From Syntrophaceae bacterium (GTDB lineage Bacteria; Desulfobacterota; Syntrophia; Syntrophales; Smithellaceae): a DNA stretch of 37,532 nt. The notes below the pieces were generated by a model that saw nothing but the letters and a program-made list of their open reading frames with translations, was not told where the DNA came from and searched no databases. The stretch spans positions 1 to 37,532 of the forward strand of contig PLMQ01000049.1 in NCBI GenBank assembly GCA_003142535.1. The letters are read 5' to 3'. Made by a program: the position numbers and the translations under genes. Positions 23,479-33,170 of the stretch are shown here, piece after piece; the stretch's first letter is position 1; every line of letters begins with the position of its first letter.

Positions 23479-23907
23479 ATGAAGACATATATGGCAAAAA
23501 ATGAAGCACCGGGTAAAGAATGGTGCATGGTGGATGCTGAAGGTCAAGTATTAGGAAGGTTGGCTGCCCAAATAGCTTACAGGCTGAGGGGTAAACATAA
23601 AGCTACCTACACTCCTCACATTGATATGGGTGATTTTGTTATAGTCGTTAATGCGGAAAAGATTGTCGTTACCGGCAAAAAAATGACCGATAAGATTTAC
23701 TACAAATATTCCGGTTATCCCGGTGGATTAACAGAGACCAGTGCGGGGAAAATGCTGGCTGAAAAACCGGAAAATTTGATCCGCATTGCCGTGCAGGGCA
23801 TGCTTCCCAAGACCAACCTGGGACGGAAAATGTTGAAGAAATTGAAAGTTTATTCAGGCAATGCTCATCCGCATGAAGCACAATGCCCTCACGTTTTATC
23901 AGTTTAA
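23479..23907 (+). CDS. rplM: Ribosomal protein L13 (uL13)
   Basis: Large-subunit protein. The ATG at 23479 gives 142 aa, exactly the usual length; a TTG three codons upstream is less likely. Diagnostic stretches are [55 protein letters not shown] and [21 protein letters not shown], with the terminal HPHEAQ. It is followed by rpsI after 49 nt, the conserved order. Confidence 0.98.
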   Translation: MKTYMAKNEAPGKEWCMVDAEGQVLGRLAAQIAYRLRGKHKATYTPHIDMGDFVIVVNAEKIVVTGKKMTDKIYYKYSGYPGGLTETSAGKMLAEKPENLIRIAVQGMLPKTNLGRKMLKKLKVYSGNAHPHEAQCPHVLSV

Positions 23908-23956
23908 TTTTCCTGATATCGAAAATTATCTGATCATTTAATAATTTGGAGAAAGT

Positions 23957-24355
23957 ATGACACAGACAGAACAACGTTATTATGCAACTGGTAAGAGAAA
24001 AAGCGCTATCGCCCGAGTCTATATGAAGTCGGGAAATGGCAATATTGTGGTCAATAAGAGAAATTATGAAGAATATTTTACAAGACCAAGCTTAAAAATG
24101 ATTATTAAACAGCCTTTTGAGATTACCGGAAAGAATGGCCAGTTTGATTTGTATGTTAATGTCCAGGGCGGTGGAAATGCAGGACAAGCTGGAGCAGTGA
24201 AACATGGAATTTCTAAAGCCCTCTTGGAGTTTGATGCTCAACTGCGTCCCATCCTGAAGAAAGCAGGCTTCTTAACCAGAGATGCCCGTGTTGTAGAGAG
24301 AAAAAAGTACGGGCAACCGGGAGCAAGGAAACGATTCCAATTCTCCAAACGTTAA
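23957..24355 (+). CDS. rpsI: Ribosomal protein S9 (uS9)
   Basis: Small-subunit protein, 132 aa. It shows [26 protein letters not shown] at the start, the central [19 protein letters not shown] and the C-terminal [18 protein letters not shown] whose last arginine reaches the tRNA site of the ribosome. GGAGA lies before the ATG. A strong intrinsic terminator follows the stop by 7 nt. Confidence 0.98.
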   Translation: MTQTEQRYYATGKRKSAIARVYMKSGNGNIVVNKRNYEEYFTRPSLKMIIKQPFEITGKNGQFDLYVNVQGGGNAGQAGAVKHGISKALLEFDAQLRPILKKAGFLTRDARVVERKKYGQPGARKRFQFSKR

Positions 24356-24362
24356 ATTCAAC

Positions 24363-24391
24363 AAGGGGGGCTTCGGGCCTCCCTTTTTTTT
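24363..24391 (+). terminator. Rho-independent terminator after rpsI
   Basis: AAGGGGGGC (24363-24371) pairs with GCCTCCCTT-type bases at 24377-24385, nine pairs including one G-U, with a TTCGG loop, followed by a run of eight T from 24384 to 24391. It ends one base before the GGTGA that serves argC. Confidence 0.92.
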
Positions 24392-24400
24392 GGTGATTTT

Positions 24401-25438
24401 ATGATTAAAGCAGCTATATATGGAGCAAGCGGCTATACAGGTCAGGAACTGACAAGGATTTTGTCCGGACATCCGGAAGTGGAATTGGTTGCCGTTACCT
24501 CGCGCAGGTATGCCGGTCAACCGGTTGCTGAAGTATTTCCATCCCTTTGCAGATTGACCAAATTAAAATATCAGAACTCATCTCCCGCAGATATCGCAAA
24601 AGTCTGCGACGTTGTTTTCCTGGCGCTTCCCCACGGCGTATCTATGGAGATAGCGCCGGTCTTTGTTCAGGCGGGAAAGAAGGTAATAGACTTAAGCGCT
24701 GATTACCGTCTGCGGGATCTTGCTGTCTACGAAAAATGGTATGCGCGGCATACAAGCGCAGGCATGCTCAAAGATGCTGTCTATGGCATCCCCGAACTCT
24801 ATAGGCATTTGATTAAGCAAAAACAACTTATAGCCAATCCGGGCTGTTATCCGACAAGTATTATCCTGGCTTTGGCACCGGCTCTGAAAAACAAGCTTCT
24901 GGATGTCAATACGATAATTGCTGATTCCGCATCGGGTGTCAGCGGGGCGGGACGGGAACCGCAGATCGGCTCACTGTTTTGTGAAGTGGATGGCGGATTT
25001 AAAGCATATAAAGTTGGAAAACACAGGCACACGCCGGAAATCGAGCAGGAATTGAACGCGTTAGCAGGCGAAAACTTTGCCATTTCCTTCACACCACATT
25101 TATTGCCGGTAAAGCGGGGAATATTGAGCACAATTTATGCGACTTTAAAGAAAGAGATATCTTTGGGTGATTTGCATTCGGTTTATTCATCCTTTTATGC
25201 GCAGGAGAAATTTGTACGGATTTCTTCTTCCGGTTCCTACCCCGATATTTCTTCAGTTTGCGGTTCCAATTACTGCGATATCGGTCTGGCTGTTGATTTG
25301 CGGACAAATAGAATAATTATAATCTCCGCAATAGATAATTTGATTAAGGGTGCTGCCGGTCAGGCCGTTCAGAACATGAATATTGTTTGCGGTTTGCCGG
25401 AAGATGCGGGTCTGCTGAGTGCGCCCATTTACCCCTGA
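24401..25438 (+). CDS. argC: N-acetyl-gamma-glutamyl-phosphate reductase ArgC
   Basis: Third step of arginine synthesis: NADPH-dependent reduction of N-acetylglutamyl phosphate to the semialdehyde. The 345-residue protein has the nucleotide-binding GASGYTG (8-14), VVFLALPHG, the catalytic cysteine C149 in NPGCYPTS, and the conserved SGVSGAGREP and KVGKHRHTPEIEQEL. The start has GGTGA five bases upstream. It follows the rpsI terminator directly, so its own promoter is not obvious. cysS follows 20 nt later. Confidence 0.96.
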   Translation: MIKAAIYGASGYTGQELTRILSGHPEVELVAVTSRRYAGQPVAEVFPSLCRLTKLKYQNSSPADIAKVCDVVFLALPHGVSMEIAPVFVQAGKKVIDLSADYRLRDLAVYEKWYARHTSAGMLKDAVYGIPELYRHLIKQKQLIANPGCYPTSIILALAPALKNKLLDVNTIIADSASGVSGAGREPQIGSLFCEVDGGFKAYKVGKHRHTPEIEQELNALAGENFAISFTPHLLPVKRGILSTIYATLKKEISLGDLHSVYSSFYAQEKFVRISSSGSYPDISSVCGSNYCDIGLAVDLRTNRIIIISAIDNLIKGAAGQAVQNMNIVCGLPEDAGLLSAPIYP

Positions 25439-25458
25439 AAAAACATAATAGATAATAA

Positions 25459-26940
25459 ATGCCAATAAAAATATTCAATACAGCGACAAGAAAAAAAGAA
25501 ATATTCCAACCTATTCAGGAAGGATCGGTGGGTATTTATGTCTGCGGGATAACGGCTTATGATATTTGCCATATCGGGCATGCCCGCGCGGCTGTCGTTT
25601 TTGATGTGGCGGTCAGGCATATGCGTTCACGAGGCTATCGGGTTACCTATGTAAAAAATTTCACAGATATTGATGATAAAATTATCAACCGGGCCCAAAA
25701 AGAAGGTGTGAAATTTACCGATATTGCCGAGCGCTTTATCAAGATGCATGATGAAGATATGCTGGCGCTGGGAGTAATCAGGCCGGATGTAACGCCCAAA
25801 GCAACCGAACATATGGACGATATGATCGCCCTTATTAAAATTCTTGTGGACAAAGGGTTTGCCTATGCCATTGATGGCGATGTGTATTTTGCGGTGAATA
25901 TTTTTAAGCAATATGGCCGGCTTTCCGGCCGCAATCTGGAAGAAATGCTCGCTGGTGCGCGCGTCGATATCAATGACAAGAAAAAGAATCCGATGGATTT
26001 TGCCCTCTGGAAATCAAGCAAAGAGGGCGAGCCTTTCTGGGAGAGTCCGTGGGGCAAAGGCCGTCCGGGTTGGCATATCGAATGCTCGGCAATGAGCCGG
26101 TGTTATCTGGGCGAAACTTTTGATATTCACGGTGGTGGAGAAGATCTGATTTTCCCGCATCATGAAAATGAAATAGCTCAGTCGCAGGCAGCAACGGGGA
26201 AGCCTCTGGCCAACTATTGGATGCATAATGGTTTTGTCAAAGTAAATTCGGAAAAGATGTCTAAATCACTCGGTAATATTTCTCCCATCAGGGAAATTCT
26301 GAAAAATAACCACCCGGAGGTATTACGTCTATTTATGCTGCAGAGCCACTATCGCAGCCCGGTTGATTATTCCGATAATTCGCTCAGCGAAGCGAGATCA
26401 GCCCTCATCAGATGCTATACGTCATTGCAGTTAATGAACGATGTTTTGAAAAATTCAGCTGATGGTAAAGCGGTGCCGGGCAACGACAAGACAAAGGCCA
26501 AACAGAAAGATTATATAAACAAGTTAAAGGAATTGCAGGACAAATTCAATGAGGCATTGGATGATGATTTTAATACCGCTCAAGGTTTGGGATATGTCTT
26601 TGATGCTGTCAGGCTGATCAACAATTTGATCGCTGCTGAAAAAAAGATTGCAGTTGCCAATTCTGCTATTCTGGAAGAAGGAAGAAAAATATTTAAACAT
26701 TTTGGTGCGATTTTAGGTATTTTTCATGACGATCCTGATCACTTCTTCCTCACGGACAGGGAAATGGAATCCCGCAAAAGGGGATTGGATATTGGAGAAA
26801 TTGAACGTCTGATCAACGAAAGACAATCAGCCCGAACAGCGAAAAATTGGGATAGGGCCGATGAGATAAGACAACAACTTGCTCAACTTCATATTGTTCT
26901 CCAGGATTCCAAAGATAAAACCACCTGGTCTATAGAGTGA
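25459..26940 (+). CDS. cysS: Cysteinyl-tRNA synthetase
   Basis: Class I aminoacyl-tRNA synthetase charging tRNA-Cys, 493 aa. HIGH is at 38-41, KMSKS at 266-270, and the zinc-site residues C29, C209, H234 and E238 are all present (in IYVCGITAYD, HIECSAMSR, FPHHENEIAQS). The C-terminal helical domain ends in the DALR-like region with GLDIGEIERLINERQSART. The Shine-Dalgarno is weak, which suggests coupling to argC 20 nt upstream. Confidence 0.98.
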   Translation: MPIKIFNTATRKKEIFQPIQEGSVGIYVCGITAYDICHIGHARAAVVFDVAVRHMRSRGYRVTYVKNFTDIDDKIINRAQKEGVKFTDIAERFIKMHDEDMLALGVIRPDVTPKATEHMDDMIALIKILVDKGFAYAIDGDVYFAVNIFKQYGRLSGRNLEEMLAGARVDINDKKKNPMDFALWKSSKEGEPFWESPWGKGRPGWHIECSAMSRCYLGETFDIHGGGEDLIFPHHENEIAQSQAATGKPLANYWMHNGFVKVNSEKMSKSLGNISPIREILKNNHPEVLRLFMLQSHYRSPVDYSDNSLSEARSALIRCYTSLQLMNDVLKNSADGKAVPGNDKTKAKQKDYINKLKELQDKFNEALDDDFNTAQGLGYVFDAVRLINNLIAAEKKIAVANSAILEEGRKIFKHFGAILGIFHDDPDHFFLTDREMESRKRGLDIGEIERLINERQSARTAKNWDRADEIRQQLAQLHIVLQDSKDKTTWSIE

Positions 26941-27072
26941 TTATTAATTTCTTTGTCAGATTGATTTATTTTATATATTTCTCCGCCTTTTTAAAATATC
27001 CGAAAAATATGGTAAATATCAGGGAAAATGATATAAGTACTCAAATTACATTTAGACAGTGAGAGGATTGTC

Positions 27073-28389
27073 ATGAAAAATATATCAGGTAAATGGCCTT
27101 TAGTAATTCTCCTTCTTTTAGGAGTATTTATCCTTTTCGGCCCTTATAACGACAGCATGGTATCTGCTCTCGATAAAGGGATATACAAAGATGTCAAGAC
27201 TTTCAACGAAGTTCTGGACATGGTGAAGAAAAATTACGTTGATGAGGTCGACACGCAAACCCTGATTCGGGGAGCCATCAATGGAATGATTAAATCACTT
27301 GATCCGCACAGTGCCTTTATGACACCGGATTTATATAAAGAGCTGGAAGTGGAAACACAGGGGCGTTTTGGCGGTATCGGCATTGAAATTACTCTCCTGA
27401 AAGATATTTTGACTGTTGTTTCGCCGATTGAAGATACACCAGCCTTTAATGCCGGTGTTAAATCCGGTGATCAGATTATCAAAATTGACGGCAAATCCAC
27501 TAAAGATATATCAATTATGGAAGCCGTGAAGAAATTACGTGGTCCCAAAGATACCAAAGTGACGATAACAATCATGCGGGAAAATATGACCAAACCAAAA
27601 GATATCGAATTGACGCGCGCGATAATTCAGGTCAAGAGCGTTAAAACAAAGAATTTTGATGACAATATCGGATATATTCGAATTGCCTCCTTTCATGAAA
27701 GAACGGCGGATGATGTACGTAAAGCACTGAAGGAAGTTGTGGAGAAACAGCACCCTCTAAAAGGGTTGGTTTTGGATCTGCGGAATGATCCGGGAGGGTT
27801 ATTGATTCAGGCCATAGAAGTATCCGATATGTTTCTTAAGTCGGGGATGATTGTTTCTACTCGCGGCCGCACCAAAAACATGGAAACCAAAGCAATGGCC
27901 AGGGATAACGGCAATGAAATTACCTGTCCCATGGTTGTTCTGGTCAATGAAGGAACAGCCAGCGCTGCGGAGATTGTTGCCGGAGCCTTGCAGGATAATG
28001 GTCGGGCGCTGATTGTCGGCACGCAAACATTTGGTAAAGCTTCCGTGCAGACAGTAATTCCTCTGGAAGACGGCTCAGCCCTGAAGCTAACCACCGCGCG
28101 CTATTACACTCCCAAGGGGCGTTCCATACAGGCGGAAGGCATTAAACCGGATATAGTTATTAAATACGTAAGACCTGTTGAGGAAGCAGATAATGGCTGG
28201 GATGAACGGATACGGGAGAGGGATCTCAAAGGCCACATCAAACCGGCCAAGGAGGATGGGACCAAGCTGGAGGAGCCTCAGACTAAAGAGATCAAAGATT
28301 CTTTTGATTTGACTAAGGACAACCAGTTAAAGACTGCAATTGATATCTTGAAAAGCTGGGATATCATGAAAAAGAATCTGAACAGTTAA
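27073..28389 (+). CDS. C-terminal processing serine protease (S41, CtpA type)
   Basis: Periplasmic protease anchored by or secreted through an N-terminal hydrophobic segment (about 8-24). The 438-residue order is: N-terminal helices, PDZ domain about 95-185 with the GFGGIGIEI-type loop, then the S41 protease domain. The catalytic serine is S297 in GTASAAEIVAGAL and the lysine is K322 in FGKASVQ, as in CtpA/Prc. The GLVLDLRNDPGGLL motif is typical. GAGAGGA precedes the ATG. It lies between cysS and a divergent polysaccharide deacetylase, a frequent order in proteobacteria, where such proteases act on envelope proteins. Confidence 0.93.
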   Translation: MKNISGKWPLVILLLLGVFILFGPYNDSMVSALDKGIYKDVKTFNEVLDMVKKNYVDEVDTQTLIRGAINGMIKSLDPHSAFMTPDLYKELEVETQGRFGGIGIEITLLKDILTVVSPIEDTPAFNAGVKSGDQIIKIDGKSTKDISIMEAVKKLRGPKDTKVTITIMRENMTKPKDIELTRAIIQVKSVKTKNFDDNIGYIRIASFHERTADDVRKALKEVVEKQHPLKGLVLDLRNDPGGLLIQAIEVSDMFLKSGMIVSTRGRTKNMETKAMARDNGNEITCPMVVLVNEGTASAAEIVAGALQDNGRALIVGTQTFGKASVQTVIPLEDGSALKLTTARYYTPKGRSIQAEGIKPDIVIKYVRPVEEADNGWDERIRERDLKGHIKPAKEDGTKLEEPQTKEIKDSFDLTKDNQLKTAIDILKSWDIMKKNLNS

Positions 28390-28424
28390 TCCATTGCCAG
28401 GAAGACAAGCTTTAATTATTGACC

Positions 28425-29375
28425 ATGAAATTATTTAAACGTCTCTTCAAGGGACTGCTGATATTTTTGATAGTATTTTGCATTGCCGCTATCGTTTATA
28501 TGATCCAATGGAAAGAAGCGCCAACAGTTATAAAACAGCCGAAGAAGGAAACCAGGCAAACGAGGCTTCCCGCAGTTACACCGCAGGTGGAAAAGAAAGC
28601 GCCTGTTAAGGAAAAACCCGCACAGCCTGCGAAGGAAAAAGAAAAGATAGTAATATCCAAGATTGAGAAAATACCTGCTCCGTTGCGGCAGATAGCGATA
28701 ATTATTGACGATATCGGATATGATCTGGGGCCGGTAAGAGAGCTGATGAAAATTGATGCCGATATTACATTTTCCATTCTGCCTCTTTGCAGCCATTCGC
28801 ATGAAGCTGCGGAAATGCTGCATAATGCCAAAAAGGAAACACTCTTGCATTTGCCGATGGAGCCCAATTCCTATCCGCGCGAAAAACCGGGCAATGGTGC
28901 TTTGTTTACCGATATGAACGATAAGGAACTCCTGTATCAATTGGATAAAGACCTTGCCTCCGTGCCTTTCATTTCCGGTGTCAATAACCATATGGGCTCA
29001 AAATTCATGGGTGATGAAGAAAAACTGACGTTAATTTTTAATAGATTAAAGAAAAGGAATCTATTTTTTATTGATTCCCGTACAACTTCCAATACGAAAG
29101 CTTCAGCCGCATCGGAGAAAGTGGGGTTACAATTAGCATCAAGAAAAATCTTTCTTGATAACAGCCGTGACTACGATCAGATATACAAAAAATTAATTGA
29201 TATTGCAGAGAATACAGGCGCTGGAGATGTTTCGCCGATCATCATAATCGGCCATCCATATCCAGAAACTATCCGGGCGATTAAGAACGCCGCCGCAGTT
29301 TTGAGGCAAAAAGGTGTGCTGGTTGTACCGGCTTCTAAATTAATTAAAGAAAAAGCAGCAAGCGGTTCTTCTTAA
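28425..29375 (+). CDS. Divergent polysaccharide deacetylase family protein
   Basis: A 316-residue protein with an N-terminal membrane anchor (about 9-27), then a lysine- and proline-rich linker of about 50 residues, then the divergent deacetylase domain (YibQ type). IAIIIDDIGYDLGPVRELM, ITFSILPLCSHSHEAAEMLH, TLLHLPMEP, VNNHMGSKF and FFIDSRTTSNTKA are the typical motifs. It is expected in the periplasm with unknown sugar substrate. A TTG six bases earlier is an alternative start. No strong Shine-Dalgarno is seen. It follows the CtpA-type gene by 35 nt, as in many genomes. Confidence 0.87.
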   Translation: MKLFKRLFKGLLIFLIVFCIAAIVYMIQWKEAPTVIKQPKKETRQTRLPAVTPQVEKKAPVKEKPAQPAKEKEKIVISKIEKIPAPLRQIAIIIDDIGYDLGPVRELMKIDADITFSILPLCSHSHEAAEMLHNAKKETLLHLPMEPNSYPREKPGNGALFTDMNDKELLYQLDKDLASVPFISGVNNHMGSKFMGDEEKLTLIFNRLKKRNLFFIDSRTTSNTKASAASEKVGLQLASRKIFLDNSRDYDQIYKKLIDIAENTGAGDVSPIIIIGHPYPETIRAIKNAAAVLRQKGVLVVPASKLIKEKAASGSS

Positions 29376-29425
29376 AAATAAATAAAATAAAGAAATATTT
29401 TACGCCAATCGAGAAAATATTAAAT

Positions 29426-31135
29426 ATGCAAAATATAATATATAAATATTCATTCATTCTCCTGATAACGGCTGTTATAGCTTTCAATGGCTGCAGCCAT
29501 TTAGCTCCAGTTCGTTATTCTTCATCTAATGTGGATACAAGTTCGGCGGAGGCAACTTATCACTATTCCCTCAGTGTTCTTTTGCGGCTTGATGGACAAC
29601 TGGAGGAAGCTGCCGCGGAAACAGAGCGGGCACAAAAAGCCGATCCCGATTCAAATTATCTGAAAACAGAGATGGTTTCCCTTTACTTTGAAAAAGGCGA
29701 TCTGGAAAAGGCCGTTGATCTCGGTGAAGAAATGCTGACAGGCAATCCTGACAATATAGAGCTGCATAGTATTATGGGACGCCTATACATTAACAAACGT
29801 GAATATAAAAAGGCTATCAGTGAATATAAAAAGGTAATCGAACTCGATCCGGAAAACCTGATAGCCTATCTTTATCTGGCAACCATTTACGCTGAAGAAA
29901 AGAATTATAATAAAGCGGAAGAAACCTTTAACAGATTGCTGAAAATTGATCCGGAAAATATCATGGGCATTTACTATTATGGTAAAGTGCTCGCAGAAAT
30001 GAAGCACTTTGATGAAGCGACAAAGATGTACGAGAAGGCGATTTCCATAAGACCATATTTTGAATCAGCCGTAATCGATTTGGCTGCGCTTTATGAAAAA
30101 CAAAATAAAATAAGCAAAGCAATAGAAGTTTACCTTAACTATATCGACATTAATCCTGCACGGGCGAATTTAAGGATAAAAGTTGCCGAGCTGCTGATTA
30201 AAGATAAAAAAAGCGAAGAAGCGCAGAAGGAATATCAGGATATCTTAAAATCTGATCCAGATAATACTGAAACAAGAATTGCTCTCGGCCTTCTATATTA
30301 TGAAATGCGGCGATTCGATTTGGCTGCTCAGGAATTTTCCAAAATTCTGGAGAAAACTCCCGTTGATGACAGAGTCCGCTATTTACTGGCAAATGCTTAT
30401 GAGGAAAAAGGCGATAATAAATCAGCGGCAGAAGAATACAGGAGAATACTTCCCTCATCTGAGTTATATGCCACGGCTCGAATTCATATTAGTATGCTTC
30501 TCAAGAAAGAAGGGAAAATAGCGGAAGCGATCAGCACCATCAAGGAAATCATAGACAAGAAAAAAGATATGGTTACCCTTTATCTTTATCTGTCATCGTT
30601 TTATGAAGAGAACAAAGATTTGGCTGCTGCAGAGAGTATTTTAAAAGACGGATTAAATAATCTGCCCAAGAATGTTGATTTGCATTACAGCCTCGGCGTA
30701 ATTTATGAGAAAACAAACCGTTTTGCGGAAAGTATCAAGGAAATGGAAACGGTTTTAAGCTTAGATCCGGATAACTCTGAAGCACTTAATTTTATAGGCT
30801 ACAGTTATGCTGACCGGGGGATAAAACTGGATGAAGCGGAAGAAATGATTGTCAAGGCTCTGAAGCTCAAACCGGGTAACGGATATATGCTGGACAGCCT
30901 AGGCTGGGTGCATTTCAAGAAAAATAAATATGACAGTGCCGTTAAAAATTTAAAAGCGGCATTGGAAGTCCTGCCGAATGATGTCGCCATCATTGAACAT
31001 CTGGGAGATGTTTATGTGAAGCAAGGCAGGATAAAAGATGCAGAAGAGATGTATAACCGGGCGCTGAAGGCTGATCCCAAAAACGATTCTGTGCAGAAAA
31101 AGCTGGAAGATTTGACGAAGACGAAAGCACCATAA
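29426..31135 (+). CDS. TPR-repeat lipoprotein
   Basis: A 569-residue lipoprotein (lipobox AFNGC, C23) made almost entirely of tetratricopeptide repeats, roughly 14 to 16 of 34 residues. Examples are YKKAISEYKKVIELDPENLIAYLYLATIYAEEKNY and YDSAVKNLKAALEVLPNDVAIIEHLGDVY. It is likely an outer-membrane scaffold facing the periplasm. No enzyme domain is visible. It is flanked by the deacetylase gene and another lipoprotein gene on the same strand, so the three probably form an envelope operon. Confidence 0.87.
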   Translation: MQNIIYKYSFILLITAVIAFNGCSHLAPVRYSSSNVDTSSAEATYHYSLSVLLRLDGQLEEAAAETERAQKADPDSNYLKTEMVSLYFEKGDLEKAVDLGEEMLTGNPDNIELHSIMGRLYINKREYKKAISEYKKVIELDPENLIAYLYLATIYAEEKNYNKAEETFNRLLKIDPENIMGIYYYGKVLAEMKHFDEATKMYEKAISIRPYFESAVIDLAALYEKQNKISKAIEVYLNYIDINPARANLRIKVAELLIKDKKSEEAQKEYQDILKSDPDNTETRIALGLLYYEMRRFDLAAQEFSKILEKTPVDDRVRYLLANAYEEKGDNKSAAEEYRRILPSSELYATARIHISMLLKKEGKIAEAISTIKEIIDKKKDMVTLYLYLSSFYEENKDLAAAESILKDGLNNLPKNVDLHYSLGVIYEKTNRFAESIKEMETVLSLDPDNSEALNFIGYSYADRGIKLDEAEEMIVKALKLKPGNGYMLDSLGWVHFKKNKYDSAVKNLKAALEVLPNDVAIIEHLGDVYVKQGRIKDAEEMYNRALKADPKNDSVQKKLEDLTKTKAP

Positions 31136-31179
31136 CTTGAATACTTGCCTGTAAATATTTTTCTTAAAAAGATTGTCCT

Positions 31180-31962
31180 ATGCGGAGTGTGACGTTGATT
31201 TTCCGGAAAATGATTATTTTGTTGTTGATTGCTCTCATGCTGGGCGGATGTGTTAAAAGAGAAATTATTCCGCCTGATCCCTTAACTCAAAATATTCTAT
31301 CAGCTATCGCCAATGCCGTTTCCGAAGATGACGTTCTTAGTGCTCTGGTGCAGATTAATTTAGTGACTCTGCAGGGCACCTATCCGGTGAGGGCAGCCCT
31401 TGTCGTGAAGAAACCTTCCTATCTGCGCTTGGAATTACTGCCGTTAGTGGGTACTCCTGATTTCTTTCTGACTATTACACCCCAAGAGATGAAAATATTA
31501 TTGCCGGCGAAAGGTGAATTTTATCATGGAAAACCGACAGGCGATAATTTGTCGCAATTTCTGCCCTGGAAATTTAACATTGATGAAATAGTGGCCATTT
31601 TGTTGAGCAGTTATCCGCCATTGTCCGGTGAACCTGTATCTTATCAAAGCTATTCTGAAGAGAATGCTCAACGGATAGAAATGAATGCCCGGTCGGGAAA
31701 ATCGCAAACTATCTGGTTAGGGAAGAATAACCGTTTGATAAAGATTATCCGCAGAGATGAATCGGGTAGCGAGCTTTATACTGTCGTTTACAAAGATTAT
31801 AAAGAAGGGACTCCGGTTGCTGGAAAAGTGACAATCAATATGGCAGACGGCGCAACTTCCATGGAGGTAAAGTATTCCGATCCAAAAATCGAAAAAAACA
31901 AAGATACGTCGATTTTTGATTTGCCGGCACCGGTGGGGTTTAAATCAATAATGATGGATTAA
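31180..31962 (+). CDS. LolB/DUF4292-like outer-membrane lipoprotein
   Basis: A 260-residue lipoprotein (lipobox MLGGC, C24). The body looks like an incomplete beta-barrel of the LolA/LolB type: SALVQINLVTLQGTYPVRAALVVKKPSYLRLELL, GTPDFFLTITPQEMKILLPAKGEFYHG, then LSQFLPWKFNIDEIVAILLSSYPPL. I read it as LolB- or DUF4292-like from pattern only. LolB inserts lipoproteins into the outer membrane, but many such relatives have other roles. No good Shine-Dalgarno precedes the ATG; a TTG at 31195 has GGAG upstream and is an alternative. Confidence 0.72.
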   Translation: MRSVTLIFRKMIILLLIALMLGGCVKREIIPPDPLTQNILSAIANAVSEDDVLSALVQINLVTLQGTYPVRAALVVKKPSYLRLELLPLVGTPDFFLTITPQEMKILLPAKGEFYHGKPTGDNLSQFLPWKFNIDEIVAILLSSYPPLSGEPVSYQSYSEENAQRIEMNARSGKSQTIWLGKNNRLIKIIRRDESGSELYTVVYKDYKEGTPVAGKVTINMADGATSMEVKYSDPKIEKNKDTSIFDLPAPVGFKSIMMD

Positions 31963-31999
31963 CTAATATAGCAGTTTAGGCTGAAGACTGAAGGTAAAA

Positions 32000-32255
32000 G
32001 GGTAATACCCCTGCTTCGCGGGATAACCCTGACAGCCTTTGGCTGCAGGATAATTCGTCCAACAAATTTCAGTGCGCTGAGCTTCTGAAACTTGGGACTC
32101 ATTACAACTAACAGATATTACTGCACTTCGTTTGCAATATCTGAGTTTCATTAATTCGACTAACCAATTTCGACCTGTGACCCCCCGTGACCTCTTGCCA
32201 CCTTCAGGTGGTTAGGTTATTAGGTTAGACGCTACGCTTTCGGAATTGGAGTTTC
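32000..32255 (-). repeat. Hairpin mosaic element E7
   Basis: The gap after the lipoprotein gene holds, in order, GGGTAATACCC, a CTGCTTCGCGGG hairpin, an AGCC/GGCT hairpin, GGATAATTCG, and two different copies of the variable hairpin: CAAATTTCAG/CTGAAACTTG (32063-32072 and 32085-32094) and CAGATATTAC/GCAATATCTG (32112-32121 and 32134-32143). The outer stem CCAATTTCG (32164-32172) with CGGAATTGG (32241-32249) encloses CCACCTTCAGGTGG and TTAGGTTATTAGGTTA. It lies between converging genes, just before the shared terminator. Confidence 0.8.
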
Positions 32256-32262
32256 ACAATAT

Positions 32263-32294
32263 AAAAAGGGGGCTCTCTAAAAAGCCCCCTTTTT
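32263..32294. terminator. Bidirectional terminator between converging operons
   Basis: AAAAAGGGGGCT (32263-32274) and AGCCCCCTTTTT (32283-32294) form a perfect 12-bp stem with an eight-base loop. Oligo-A on one side and oligo-T on the other let it work on both strands, ending the lipoprotein operon (+) and the pal-cpoB operon (-). Confidence 0.93.
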
Positions 32295-32317
32295 ATTTGC
32301 ATTGTTGCCGGAAATAT

Positions 32318-33151
32318 TTATTTAATTTCCTGCAGTTTGTTGCGTGCTATACGCGCCTGATTGGTATTAGGATATTCCTTGATTACCTGCTGTAAAATTA
32401 ACTTGGCGCTGGTTTTATCATTCAGTTTCAGAAAGGAAAGCCCCTGCTTCAATAAGGCATAAGGAACTTTATTGCCCTTCGGATAATTTTTAGTTACCTT
32501 CTCATATTCGAGAATTGCCTTTTCATACTTCTTTTCAAAGAAGTAACACTCACCAATCCAAAATTGTGCGTTATCAGAATATTCAGTGTCCGGATAAGCA
32601 ACTAAAAATAATTGAAATTCTGTCCGGGCTCTATCGTAGTTTCCTTCCTTAAATATCTGGTATGCCGCGGAATACATGGCTTCCTTATCCTGCTTTTTAA
32701 CTGAATCTTTCGCAACAGCAGTGCCGGTAGATTTGGTTTTCTCTCCCGCATCCGTTACATTATCCTTTTTGCCGATTTCCAAAAAGTTCTCAATGAAATT
32801 GATTTTCAGGAATATATTGTCAAATTTTTCCTTGTATTCTTCTTCTTTTTTTACACTGTGGGCCATGTCCTTTTTCAGTGCTTCCACCTGACCGCGCAGC
32901 TGTTGGATATTATCGCGCAAATCGGCCATATCGGCTGCTGCATTGGCACTGCCTTTTCTTGATGTGGATAAGGTTTCTGTATTCTTGTCCATATCCTTTT
33001 TCAAAGCGGTAAGTGAGGCATCGTAAACTGCCAGTTTTTGTTCCATGTTCTGGTTTAATTCCGAGCGGAGTGCTTTTATTTCCTGATTTGTGGCACATCC
33101 GGCAATGAAGGCTAATAAAACCAATAAAATGAAATAGCGAATATTTTTCAA
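32318..33151 (-). CDS. cpoB: Tol-Pal system protein CpoB (YbgF)
   Basis: Periplasmic coordinator of Tol-Pal with cell-wall synthesis, here with a lipoprotein signal (FIAGC, C19), unlike the soluble E. coli form. The 277-residue protein has an N-terminal coiled coil (about 25-125, heptad-rich) and a C-terminal TPR domain (about 155-275): AAYQIFKEGNYDRARTEFQLFLVAYPDTEYSDNAQFWIGECYF followed by two further repeats. It follows pal by 19 nt. Confidence 0.92.
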   Translation of the reverse strand: MKNIRYFILLVLLAFIAGCATNQEIKALRSELNQNMEQKLAVYDASLTALKKDMDKNTETLSTSRKGSANAAADMADLRDNIQQLRGQVEALKKDMAHSVKKEEEYKEKFDNIFLKINFIENFLEIGKKDNVTDAGEKTKSTGTAVAKDSVKKQDKEAMYSAAYQIFKEGNYDRARTEFQLFLVAYPDTEYSDNAQFWIGECYFFEKKYEKAILEYEKVTKNYPKGNKVPYALLKQGLSFLKLNDKTSAKLILQQVIKEYPNTNQARIARNKLQEIK

Positions 33152-33170
33152 TTATTTCACCTAGTTAATA

